Below, piece after piece: positions 32,120 through 43,139 of a stretch of 64,000 nt of DNA (the first letter of the stretch is position 1; every line of letters starts with the position of its first letter). A model generated the notes under the pieces. The model saw nothing but the letters and a program-made list of their open reading frames with translations, did no database searches and had not been told where the DNA came from. Both the position numbers and the translations under genes were made by a program. The stretch spans positions 3,348,001-3,412,000 of the forward strand of contig NC_066338.1 of the NCBI RefSeq assembly GCF_022539315.1, written 5' to 3'. This DNA comes from Serinus canaria. Lineage: Eukaryota; Chordata; Aves; Passeriformes; Fringillidae.

Positions 32120-35100
32120 ATGGCACTGCCACCCGCTGGCCTCCTGCCCGGTGTTCTGCTGGTGGCCGACGCCCTGGCACTGGTGTTACTGGTGCCGCTG
32201 GTGCCCGTCCTGGCACCGCTGGGAGTGCTGGGCCTGTGGCTCGAGGCCGCCCTGCGCCTGCCCATCCTGACCGTGGCCACTTGGCTGCTGGCCTCTCGCC
32301 GTCCCTCCGGGGCCACCGCGGCCGCCGTCACGGTCGCCGCCACCCCCGCGGTCTTCGGAACGTTCCGGCACCTCCTGGGGCCGCCCGGTGCCAGCCCGGG
32401 GCTGTTGGCAGCTGCGGCGCCCGCCTGGCTCGGGGTCACCCATGCCGCTGCCACCCTGGCCATGCTGGCCTGGGCTGCGCCCCCGGCCCCCAGCGGTGTC
32501 CCCAAGACCCCTGGTGATGTCCCCAAGACCCCCGGAGGTGTCCCCAAGGCTCCCGGCAGCGTCCGGCGCGCTGTGGCGCTGACCTGGGAGGAGCGGAAGG
32601 TCCTTGGAGCTGCTGTCCTCTGCCTCATCCTGGCCGTTGTTGGTGAGTGACTGTCCTGGTTTAGGGCAAATTTGGGAGAAAACCTCCAAAAGGGGCCCGT
32701 CCAGAAAGCAAACCCCTCCCCCCAACCGGTTTGGGAAGGATTCCTCAGAGAGAAGTGGAAAGAACCTGTTTGTTTAACAGGCACAGCACACAAAATGAAC
32801 AATACCAGGTGACAGCACTCTGAAAAAGGTGACAAATTCAGAAAGTCTCTCTTGGGGGTGGTCTCTCTGTTATCAGTCCCCTCTGCAGCTGGGGATGGCT
32901 GCTGCAGGTACAAGGTGCAAACTCTTGGTGCTTCCCAGTCCCAGTCCAGAGCAGTTTGAGTGGTTCCAAAAAAAAGGGAAAGGAAAAACAGTCCAGGGAA
33001 AAATTCGGATTGCTTAGCTAAACTGACTAATGAGCAGAAGCAAAAGCAAGAGCAAAGCAGGAGCAAAGCAAAAAGCAGAAGAAGCACAAGGTACTGTCCT
33101 GTCTCTGTGTCCCACCAGCCAGGGGGAGCAGCTGATAACAAAACCAAAACAAAAAATTCCTGCTTCAGAGCCAGTCTTGAAGGCACAGAACATAATATCC
33201 AGCATGAACAGAACACAGGAATGGGGATACAAGCATCCTAACGTCACCCTGGGACACTGACAGGTGGTGACAGGCGCTGACACCCCAAATTTGAGCTCTG
33301 CAGCCCCAAAATGGGAACTCCCCCCAATTTGGGATACCCTGCCAAATTGGATGCTGGCTCCTAAATCTTGAGTGCAGAGCCCTTCAATAGGTGATGACCA
33401 CCCTGAAATTGAGTGGTGACTCTCATAAATTGCGAGTTGACCCCTTCAGTTGGGTGCTGACCCTGCCAAAATTGTGTGCTGACTTTCCACATTGGCTTCT
33501 GACCCTGCAAACTTGACTGTTGGTCCCCCAAAATTGGGTGCTCACCCTCAAACTTAGGGTCTGATGCCCAAAAATGTATGTTGACCTCTAAGGCTGGGAT
33601 CTTAAGGTCCTGATCTCCTATGTTTAGGTTCTGACCCATAAAATTGTGTGCTGAACCCCCCAAAATTGGTACTGACACCCTAAATTGGGTGTAAATCCCT
33701 AAATTTGTCCCTAAACCCCCCAAATTGGGTCCTGGCCTCTCTAAATTGTCTCCTGCCCAAATCGTGTCCCGCCTTTCCAAAATGAGATCCCCGCTCCCCA
33801 CACTGGGTCCTGCCCCTCACAAATCAGGGTCCCCCTGTGTCAGTGGTCACACCCCTGGTGACACAGCCTCGGTGACACCCAGGGGAGATGTCGGGGCCGT
33901 ACGTCACCGGGAATGTGCTGGATGCCATCGGGAGTGGGGATGGAGTCACCGCCGGAGCTGTCGGGATGGTGGCGGCTGCTGGAGCCACAAGGTGGGTTGC
34001 AGCATTCCCAGGGCCTGTCCCCGCGTCCCCAGTGGCTCTGATGTCACCGTGTCCCTGCGTCCCCACAGCGTGCTGTTTTCTGGGTGCCGGGGGTCTCTCT
34101 TCATGCTGTTGATGGCACGTCTCCGTCAGAGCCTGAGCCTCCGGCTCTTTTCCCACCTGGTGCACCAAGACCTGGACTTCTTCCAGGGCACACCAGCAGG
34201 TAACGGGGCACGGCCCGGCCCCATCCCACCTGACCCATCCCACCTGACCCATCCCATCCCAACTATTCTGTCACCCCAGTCCCCATCCCAGCATTCAGTC
34301 CTGTCCCCACCATCCCAGCCCCCAGTCCCCATCCCATCCTATCCCACCTGTTGGTTGTCCCATCCCACCACTCCATCCCCATCATTCCCATTTCCACCAT
34401 CCCTTCCCATTCCATCCTATGCCATCTTCCTGCCTTCGTTCTACTCCAATGTTCCATCCTGTCCCCATCCTACTTTCCCATTCCAGCCACTGTTCTATAC
34501 CCATTATTCTCATTCCCATGCCTCCACCCTGTTGCATATTCCCAGCGTCCTCCCACCATCCCATCACCCCATCCCATGATCTCCATTCCTGCCATCCCAT
34601 TCTCCCTGTCCCATCCCATTCCACCCTGGCCATCTCCATACCCATTCCCATCACTCCATCACATCATTCCCATCCTGTCTCACGATCCCAACCTCTTTTC
34701 CACCTTGCAGCTGAGCTCTTGGCTCAGTTTTCCATGCAAGTGCCACGGGTGTGCAGGTCAGTACCAGCTGGAGCCAACCAGCTGCTCCGGAGCCTGCTGA
34801 TGGCCCTGGTGGTGGGGGGATTCATGGTGAGGCTGGCACCAGGCCTGGCACTGCTGGCACTGCTGGAGGTGCCCCTTGGAATTGCCAACCGCCGCATCCA
34901 GACCACCCGGAAACAGGTCAGGAGTGCAGGAGGGAAAGAGTGGGAGGGGACTGAAGAAAGGTGGGAATGGTGGAGCTGGGATGGAGGCTAGGGGAATGGG
35001 AGAGTGGGGATGGGATGGAGAATGGAAAGGAGGACGATGGAGATGGAAATGGTGAGATGAAAGGGGATAAAGAGCAGGGGAGTGGGATGGCGGGAGTGCT

Positions 35101-38100
35101 GACTTGGGGATAGAATGGAATGGTGGAGATTGGAATGGTGTGGATGGGAAGAGAAGGATGAGATAAGGTGGGAATGGTGGGGATGGGATGGAGGCTAGGG
35201 GAATGGGAGGGTGGAGATGGGATGGAGAATGGAAAGGATGACGATGGAGATGGACATGGTGAGATGAAAGGGAATAAAGAGCAGGGGAGTGCTGACTTGG
35301 GGATAGAATGGAATGGTGGAGATGGGAATGGTGTGGATGGGAAGAGAGGGATGAGATAAGGTGGGATGGTGGGGACGGGATGAGGCAGTGGGGATGGGGG
35401 TGGTGGGATTAGGACTGGGAGAACGAATGGGAATGGTGAAGGTGAGAGAGAAGGGTGTGACATGGCGGGAATGCAGTAGTGGGGATGCAGTGGGTGTGGT
35501 GGGATGGGAATGGTGGGCCAGGAGGGTGACCTGGGAAAGCTGGAGATCCCTCACTGCTGCTGCCACAGGCCCTTCAGCGATCCATGCTGGAAGCATCCGC
35601 CCGGACGGCCTCGGGGGTGCAGGAATCTGTTGCCGCCATCGAGACAATTCGAACCTTTTCAGCGGAGGAGGAGGAGGAGGAGCAGCACAGATGGAACCTG
35701 GCCAAGGAGCTGAGGCTGAAGGAGCAGATAGAGCTGGAGCTGGCATTCTTCACCCTTGTCCACAGGGTCAGAGGGGACTGGGAATGGGAACACCAGGGAA
35801 TGGGGATGCCAGGATCAGGGATGAGGACACGGGGAATGGGGGTGCCAGGAATGAGGACACTGGGACCAGGAATGGGAAACCAGTGGCTGAGATGGGGGCA
35901 CTCAGAGCAGAATGGGGACACCAGGAATGGGCACATTGGAACAGGGACATTGAGATCAGGAACAGGCATGGCAGGAATGGGAATGATGACATTAGAAACA
36001 GGATGGGGACACTGGGATAAATGTTGGGAACATCAGTGTAGGCGGTGTTTGCGGGTCCCCAGGACGAGAGAGGAGATGAAAATCTTGACTCCATGTTTCA
36101 GAAGGCTGATTTATTATTTATGATATGTATTATATTAAAAGAAAATTATATACTAAAACTATACTAAAGAAAAAGGAGACATTAGAAAGCTAGAAAAAAG
36201 GGAATAATAAAATCTTGTGACTGACCAGAGAATCCGACACAGCTGGAGCTGTGATTGGTCATCAAGTGAAAACAACCACATGAGACCAACCAAAGATGCA
36301 CCTGCTACATTCCACAGCAGCAGATAATTATTGTTTACATTTTGTTTCTGAGGCCTCCCAGCTTCTCAGGAGAAAAATCCTGATGAAAAGATTTTTCAGA
36401 AAATATGTCTGTGACAGATCAGGATCAGGAATTGGGACATCAAGAGTGAGATGGGGACACCAGAACTGGAATGAGGACACCAGGAACAGGGATAAAGACA
36501 CCGAGAGTGGGATGGGGACAGCAGGAGTGGGTTGGGGGCAGCAGTATCCCTGTCCCACCCGCAGGTGATTAAACTGGCCATCCGGGTCATGGTGCTCTTC
36601 CGGAGCCACCAGCAGCTCCGTGATGGACACATCACTCCTGGAGTCCTCGTCACCTTCCTGCTGTACCAGGACAGAGTTGGTGGCCATGTCCAGGTGATCC
36701 CATGGAATGCACGTGTCTGTCCATCCAGCCATGCTTCTGTCCATGTCCATCCTGGTGCCACCCCCTTCCTTCTCCCCAGGTGCTGCTCTACGGCTTCAAC
36801 GAATTCCTGACCAACGCAGCTGCTGGACAGAAGATCTGGGAATACCTGGATCGGAAACCCTCAGGGAATGTCGGGGGGACACGGGAGCCCCCCGAGCTTC
36901 AGGGCCATGTCACTTTTCAGAAGGTCTCCTTCACATATCCTGGGAATCCAGAGCACCCTGTGCTGAAGGTGGGTCTGGGGGGAGGTGGGGTTTCCCAGGG
37001 GTCAGAATTCTGGCATCACCTGTCCCCATCCCACAGGACGTCACCTTTGAGGTGCGCTCCGGGGAGGTGACAGCGCTGGCGGGGCCCAATGGCAGCGGGA
37101 AGAGCACGGCCGTGGCACTGCTGGAGCGGCTGCGGGATCCTGGCAGTGGGACCGTGCTGCTGGACGGGATCCCGCTGCCAGAATATGAACACCAGTACCT
37201 GCACCGCAAGGTGGGGACGGCAGAGACACTGGGAACACTGGGAATGGAATGGGGGAAATGGGGACTGGGGTGGGGACGCTGAAATGGAACTGGGAACACG
37301 GAAGCATGGGTGGGGCCATCAGGAGCAGGAATGGGGACACCGGGAAGAGGGATGGGGACATCAGGAATAGGAGAAGGACAACAGGAAATGGGATAGGAAC
37401 ATTGGGAAATGGGATGGGGATGACAGGGATGGGGATGGGAAAAGTGGGAAGTGAGGGGTGGGGACACAGATGGGGACAATGGGATCCGGGATGAGAACTA
37501 TGGCGACACCAAGGTGGGATGGGGTCATGGAACAGGGATGGGGACACCAGGAGGCAAGACAGCATCACAGGGTTTGGGGCTGGGGCAGGTGGTGCTGGTG
37601 GAGCAGGATCCCGTCCTGTTTTCTGGAACGATCCGTGAAAACATCATACTGGGGCTGGAGCACTGCAAGGAGTCAGAGCTGCAGGAGGCCGCCACTGCTG
37701 CTGGAGCCATGGACCTCATCCAGGGGCTGGAGCAGGTCTGGGACACTGGTGAGAGCCAGGGGGATGGGGCACCCCTAGGGCAAATCCTCCTGATCCTCTG
37801 TCAGTGATGGGAGGGCGGGGTGGGTGGCACATGGTGTGCAGGGCATCCCTGAGGTCACATCCCACTGATGCCATGGGATTGCTCACGCAGGGGTGAGGGA
37901 GTGGGGGGGGGTAGGGGAGGGTGGGGGGGCAACCTCTCAGGCTGGGATCCCGCTGATCCCAGGATCCCCCCAGAGGTGGGGGAGCACAGGGGGTGGGAGG
38001 AGAGGGGAGAACTCCAGGGCTGGGTCCCACTGATGCCATGTGACTGCTCCCACAGAGGTGGGGGAGCACAGGGGGTGGGAGAAGAGGGGAGAACTCCAGG

Positions 38101-40014
38101 GCTGGGTCCCACTGATGCCATGTGATTGCTCCCACAGAGGTGGGGGAGCACAGGGGGTGGGAGAAGAGGGGAGAACTCCAGGGCTGGGTCCCACTGATGC
38201 CATGTGACTGCTCCCACAGAGGTGGGGGAGCACAAGGGGTGGGAGGAGAGGGGAGAACTCCAGGGCTGGGTCCCACTGATGCCATGTGACTGCTCCCACA
38301 GAGGTGGGGAAGCACAAGGGGTGGGAGAAGAGGGGAGAACTCCAGGGCTGGGTCCCACTGATGCCATGTGACTGCTCCCACAGAGGTGGGGAAGCACAAG
38401 GGGTGGGAGAAGAGGGGAGAACTCCAGGGCTGGGTCCCACTGATGCCATGTGACTGCTCCCACAGAGGTGGGGGAGCGTGGGGGGCGGCTGGCGGCAGGA
38501 GAGCGGCGCCGTGTGGCCCTGGCCCGGGCTCTGCTCCGGCGTCCGGCCGTGCTCATCCTTGACGAGGCACTGGATGATGGAGACGACGGAGCGGTGAGCA
38601 GGGTGGGATGGAGGGGGTTGGTCTGGAAAGGGGGGCAGTTGGTGAAAATGGGGTGTGATGGTAGGGCTGGAATGGGATGGAGGGATGGGGTGGTGGGAAT
38701 AAAGGATAATGATTGGGATGGAGTGGGAATGATGGGATGAAGACAGGGATTGGATGAGTGGTGTGGGTTAACAACGTGAAGAAATAGGACAGGAAAGAAG
38801 GATGGGAATGGTGAGGATGGGATAGAGACCAGGGGTGTAGGATGGCAGGAAGGTAGAATCAAAGGGTGAAGACAAGGAGATGTGATAGGGTGGGATGGGA
38901 TGGGATGGGATGGGATGGGATGGGATGGGATGGGATGGGATGGGATGGGATGGGATGGGATGGGATGGGATGGGATGGGATGGGATGGGATGGGATGGGA
39001 TGGGATGGGATGGGATGGGATGGGATGGGATGGGATGGGATGGGGTGGAAATGAAGGGGATAGGAATGCTGGGATGAGGACAGAGAGATGGAATGCAATG
39101 GGAAGGGTTGGGGTGGTTGGGAGTAGGATGGGATGAGACAGTGGGAATGGGGATGGTGTGGACAGGATGGCATAGTGGGCAAGGGGAGGGGATGGAGAAC
39201 AGGAAGGTGGGATGGTAAGAACCCGATGATGGGGTTAGGGTGGGACTGAGAGAAATGGGACAGTGGGGTGGGATTGGTTGGTTGGGACTGGGTGGGATCA
39301 GCTGGGACAGCTGGATGGGTTGGGATGAGAGTTCTCTGAGCTGGATGGGTTGGGATGAGAGTTCTCTGAGCTGGATGGGTTGGGATGAGAGTTCTCTGAG
39401 CTGGATGGGATGGGATGAGAGTTCTCTGAGCTGGATGGGATGGGATGAGAGTTCTCTGAGCTGGGTGGGTTGGGATGAGAGTTCTCTGAGCTGGGTGGGG
39501 TGGGATGAGAGTTCTCTGAGCTGGGTGGGATGGGATGAGAGTTCTCTGAACTGGATGGGTTGGGATGAGAGTTCTCTGAGCTGGATGGGATGGGATGAGA
39601 GTTCTCTGAGCTGGATGGGATGGGATGAGAGTTCTCTGAGCTGGATGGGTTGGGATGAGAGTTCTCTGAGCTGGATGGGTTGGGATAAGAGTTCTCTGAG
39701 CTGGGTGGGTTGGGATGAGAGTTCTCTGAGTTGGATGGGTTGGGATGAGAGTTCTCTGGCTCCAGGCACAGCGCTGGGTGCGCACTGGGCTGGCCCAGAC
39801 CGTGCTGGTTGTGTCCCACCGGCCGCGGGTGCTGGATGGGGCCGATCGCCTGGTGGTGCTGGAGCGCGGGGCTGTGATGGAGACGGGAACGCCGGCGGAG
39901 CTGCGGGAACGCCGGGGCGCCTACAGCCGCCTGCTCCTTGGAGGAGGCAGCACTGGGCAGCCCGAGGCCCCCAGGATGGGCAGCAAGACGGGGGCTGCAT
40001 CTGGCAGGGAATAA
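32120..40014 (+). CDS. TAP2: TAP2, antigen peptide transporter 2 (ABCB3), complete
   Basis: Partner half-transporter of TAP1 in the ER membrane. Exons: 32120-32642, 33883-33991, 34069-34199, 34711-34916, 35569-35766, 36565-36693, 36780-36968, 37037-37210, 37589-37748, 38466-38593, 39766-40014; all phases agree, giving 731 codons plus stop. Exon 1 encodes hydrophobic N-terminal helices ([20 protein letters not shown] is a TAP2 hallmark) and a repeated VPKTPG linker. The NBD has Walker [10 protein letters not shown] (511-519), signature LAAGE (615-619), Walker B VLILDE (635-640) and switch His667 (VVSHRP). The D-loop SALD of relatives is replaced by [19 protein letters not shown] and [15 protein letters not shown] further support a TAP identity. 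ATG 32120 has a good context (CACCATGG). Confidence 0.92.
32652..33256 (-). mobile_element. solo LTR in TAP2 intron 1
   Basis: Runs from TGTCCTGGTTTAGGGC to CACCCTGGGACA on the plus strand, so the LTR reads TGTCCCAGGGTG on the minus strand. The ends are complementary TGTCC/GGACA. Flanks gtgac and ctgac resemble a decayed 4-5-base duplication. The type is familiar from songbird genomes (from memory). It starts only 10 bases after the exon 1 donor. Confidence 0.7.
33265..33830. repeat. old, diverged repeat in TAP2 intron 1
   Basis: Loose copies of a ~20-base motif (ccccaaattgggtgctgacc). No exon seen. Confidence 0.6.
36037..36416 (-). mobile_element. solo LTR in TAP2 intron 5
   Basis: The ~380-base AT-rich island in a GC-rich intron runs from TGTAGGCGG to GTCTGTGACA. 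On the minus strand it starts TGTCACAGACATATTTTC and contains AATAAA. Flanks catcag (36031-36036) and gatcag (36417-36422) match at five of six positions, consistent with a 6-base target duplication. Confidence 0.7.
37960..38465. repeat. 82-base minisatellite containing the TAP2 exon 10 acceptor
   Basis: Copies at exact 82-base spacing: CACAG of the acceptor occurs at 38051, 38133, 38215, 38297, 38379 and 38461, the last being the real exon 10 acceptor. Each copy also carries the first bases of exon 10 (AGGTGGGG). A diverged extra copy starts near 37968. Confidence 0.95.
38886..39044. repeat. (GGGAT)n pentanucleotide array
   Basis: About 31 near-perfect copies of TGGGA in TAP2 intron 10. Runs of three G every five bases make it a strong quadruplex candidate. 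Confidence 0.97.
39308..39760. repeat. 30-base minisatellite abutting the TAP2 exon 11 acceptor
   Basis: Fifteen copies at exact 30-base spacing of gttctctgagctggatgggt plus tgggatgaga. The last copy runs into the exon 11 acceptor (gttctctggctccag). Confidence 0.96.
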
Positions 40015-40015
40015 A
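40010..40015 (+). terminator. TAP2: TAP2 polyadenylation signal overlapping the stop codon
   Basis: AATAAA spans the TAP2 stop codon TAA (40012-40014). The 3' UTR would therefore be only some 10-30 bases unless a later signal is used; no other AATAAA was seen in the next few hundred bases. Confidence 0.6.
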
Positions 40016-41080
40016 GGGGAATTAGCCCCAGTGTGGCCATTCCCGGTGTTGGTGTCACCAGCCAGCTGCTGGTGTCCCTGTCGCAGTGTCCTGTGAATCC
40101 CTTATCTCCACATCCTCTGGATCCCAATTCCCTGTGTCCCCCATGTCCCCACTGTGTTCCCTGGATGTCTCTGTCCCCTGTATCCACCATGTCCCCATGA
40201 TCCCTGGTCCCCGTGTCTGCTCCTGGACATGGGACACAGAGTGGGAAATGAATTCCAAGGAATGGATCTAGGCATGGGTGTAACGTTCTCATCCCACTCC
40301 TGCTGTGCTCAGTCCAAGCTCCTGGTGTCCCCAGTCCTTTCCCAGTCTCCCAATCCCCAGTGTCTTCATCCCAGTTCCTAATGTCCCCTTTTCTATTCCT
40401 GTTTCCCGAGAGGAAGTGCTGGGCACTGGAGGAGGGAACTGGGATTTATTGCCCAAACCAGGGTATTTTTACAACAGAATTAAAACATTTTGAACAACTG
40501 TGATTCTTGTGTTTAAAACATGGGAAAACAGGAAGTCAGTCAGGAAGGGCTACTGTGTGATGAGTGAGAACAGCAGGATGACCTCTGCCAGCAATTTGTG
40601 GCTTTCTGCAGGGAGAGGGAAGGGGATCATTCAGCTGGTGATTCCTGCCAGGATGAGAGTAAGAATTGGTGTCACCCTGTCTCTGTCCCCAGCCCATGGG
40701 CTGGATCTGGCTGAAGAGCCCACAGAGAGCAAGGATCCCACCAGATCCTACTGCATCCATTGTACCCCAATCCTGCTCCATCAATACCACCTGATCTGCT
40801 TTGGAATCCCCCCAGTCCTGTTCTGGAATCCCAGTCCAATGCTGCTCCATCCAGCCCAGATACACTTTAGATTTTTGCCTGATCCTGGAATCCAGCCCTG
40901 GTCTGGAATCCTGCCCTATATTCCTTCTGGAATCCCACACAGGTTCTGCTCTGTACCCGTGGTCAAGCAATTGGTTTCTCTGCCTGTTTCTGCAGAATGA
41001 GAAGATCCATGAGATTCCAGCATGGATCACACACCAGGATTCATCTGCATGGAGGTGATCCAGAGCTGGATCTGCCACTG
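40016..41080. other. TAP2 downstream region, no gene recognised
   Basis: Unique-looking sequence of mixed composition. A 205-codon open frame on the minus strand (40536-41153) runs into an LTR and resembles no family I know. TTTATT at 40445-40450 reads AATAAA on the minus strand but has no gene before it. Confidence 0.5.
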
Positions 41081-41340
41081 TGTTAGGTCCCATGTGAGGG
41101 GGGGTGAATGGCACAGGAGACAGAGACCACTCACCCTGATGTTCGTGTGGCAAGAGAGAGTTTTATTTTCCACTCCTTCTTTATATGGAGCATTTGAAAG
41201 GCCCAGTCTGGATGCTCTCATTGGTTTGAACTCCACAGCCCTTCAGGTCCTGGGCCACTGAAATGCCTGCAGGCTTATGAGAGATCTAATTGGCCAAAGC
41301 CCTTGTCACTGAGCCCAGGGCTGGCAACGTGACACCAACA
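41081..41340 (-). mobile_element. retroviral LTR, minus orientation
   Basis: The ~260-base block begins TGTTAGG and ends CCAACA on the plus strand, i.e. complementary TGTT/AACA ends. On the minus strand it contains ATATAAAG and then AATAAA, in LTR order. The bases just beyond 41340 read as a purine-rich tract on the minus strand, consistent with a polypurine tract before a 3' LTR. With the integrase relic at 42083-42301 it may be the end of one degraded provirus. Confidence 0.5.
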
Positions 41341-41739
41341 GCTCATCCTTTCTTTTCTATAATTTTGATTTGCATTATAGCTGCAACATTTATGTCCACA
41401 ACCTGCTAGGGGAGAGCTCAGGTAAACATGCCACAGGCATTAGGCTTACAGGTTGCAGATTACTACTTATTTGTAAAAACAACAAACCATTTAACCCTTG
41501 AAGAAAATAAAACAGTCTGTAAGAACAAGAATCATCCAACCCGTATTAAAGAAGAAAAAAAAAACAACTCAAAACCTAGGAAACAATCTGTAGACAAGGA
41601 AAACAGTTTGTAAACAGGGAGATAATTTGTAAACAGATTATGTGAACTGCAGTCCCAGATTTCCATGAGGCTGTCATCAATCACTGATCACACGGCTCTG
41701 AGTCTGCTGAGGGTTGATCAGGAGGGTGCTGCCTGTGGA

Positions 41740-41782
41740 TCCTGCTTGGGATCACTGCATCCTGCTGTGATCCCAAGCAGGA
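41740..41782. repeat. 16-bp inverted repeat
   Basis: Arms tcctgcttgggatcac (41740-41755) and gtgatcccaagcagga (41767-41782) are exact reverse complements with an 11-base loop. Confidence 0.9.
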
Positions 41783-42082
41783 GGCAGTGCAGGCTGGCAG
41801 GTACCCACTGTGTCCCACTGTCTGCTGGAACACAGGCATGTCCCCACCCCCAGGTAATGAGATCCCAGGGACCCCCCCATGTATTGGGAAGGAGATCTTG
41901 TACCATTACCTTGGGTTTGGGCAGCTGAACATCCCATGATTGCATTAATAAGGAGTGATTTAGCATAACTGGGTTCTGGACTTTCCTAATACTGTTAATG
42001 ATTTAATGTGTTTGGAGCTTTAGCTATTCTGCTCTGTGGGGTCTCACCACATACCTCCCTCTTCTTTATTAAGTACCCCTTT

Positions 42083-42301
42083 TCAGGCACCATGTGCTCT
42101 TTCCACTATTGCTTGTAAATGAGGGGTGCTGGTTTGGTGTGATACACCCCAGAGCTGTAGAAATTGTCTGGTTTTATCAGTTTTGATGGTTTGAGGAATG
42201 GCCAAGGCTGCAAAAGCTGATTGCCAGTGTGCCATGGTATCCCGTCCTCTTTCACCTGTGTGTAGCCCACACTGCTGAGAAAAAGGTGACACCTGACACA
42301 T
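42083..42301 (-). mobile_element. endogenous retrovirus integrase fragment
   Basis: A 72-codon open stretch on the minus strand resembles a retroviral integrase core: a Trp-Gln-x-Ala-Phe segment, the Ile-Lys-Thr-Asp block carrying one catalytic Asp, and a Val-Glu-Arg-Ala-His block carrying the catalytic Glu. No gag, protease, RT or env was found around it, so it is a defective relic. It lies upstream (in minus-strand sense) of the LTR at 41081-41340. Confidence 0.6.
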
Positions 42302-42360
42302 GTGTGTATTTTAAATGGCCAAATTCAGGGATGTGTGTGACATCAGTTTGCCAGATTTGC

Positions 42361-42414
42361 AAATCTTATTAAACTTTAAAAATTTTAAAAACAAGTAATT
42401 GGTGTTTTTCACAC
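42361..42414 (+). mobile_element. LTR end fragment, plus orientation
   Basis: The bases aattttaaaaacaagtaatt and ggtgtttttcacaca repeat, in the opposite orientation and with a few differences, the terminal ~40 bases of the solo LTR at 42482. It appears to be the 3' end of a second, truncated LTR, separated from the first by about 70 bases. Confidence 0.5.
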
Positions 42415-42481
42415 AGTCTCAACATCCCGTGCACCAACATTTCTGGGGAGCCATTTACAACATGGGGGGGAGGTCACAGGA

Positions 42482-43103
42482 TGTGAAAAATGCCAGTCAC
42501 TTGTTTTTAAAATTTTAAGCGTTTAATGATAATAAAATGGTTATAAAAATAGCAATATAATTAGAGCAATAATAATTTGGACAACTAGGATTTAGGACAC
42601 TATGAGACAATAAAAACAAAGAGTTACAGACAGTCCAGGTACCTTTTTCTGGGCAACATAAGCCCAAAAAAGGACACCTGTTAATAGAGGATTAACCCTT
42701 AAAAACAATCACCTGTTCCATATTGATACATCTCATACATGGTGCATAAATTCCATTCAAAAGCAGGATTCTGTCTGGACAGTGTCAGCTTCTTCCTCTT
42801 AATCCTAATGGCGTCTTTATGACTGAGTGAAGCAGGAAGAAGTTCATTTCTTCTGATAAGAGAGCAATAAATTCTCTTTCTCTGAAAGACTGAGGTGCCT
42901 GTGGCTGCTATCTGGTGCGAGCCCTCTCTTTAAGAGAATTATATTACATAGCATAGTTTCTATTTTAACATTATGTTATAACCTAAAATTATATTTAACA
43001 CACTACTTAAGAAAATTAACACAGCGTAACTTTCTGACATCACACATACAATATTCATTTCAATATTTGCCAAAAGCCAATGCTAAAACACGCATTTGTC
43101 ACA
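42482..43103 (-). mobile_element. solo LTR, minus orientation, with 5-bp target duplication
   Basis: The 622-base block runs from TGTGAAAAATGCC to TTTGTCACA on the plus strand. CAGGA occurs immediately before it (42477-42481) and after it (43104-43108), a perfect 5-base target-site duplication. The sequence (on the minus strand begins TGTGACAAATGCGTG, ends GGCATTTTTCACA) matches an LTR type I recall from passerine genomes. It ends 409 bases before the SYCP1 ATG. Confidence 0.75.
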
Positions 43104-43139
43104 CAGGAGGACAGGGCTCCCCCAGTTATTCCCTGTACA

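Noticed and set aside
40536..41153. 205-codon minus-strand frame as a gene
   Set aside because: No recognisable domain or splice context, and its start lies inside an LTR.
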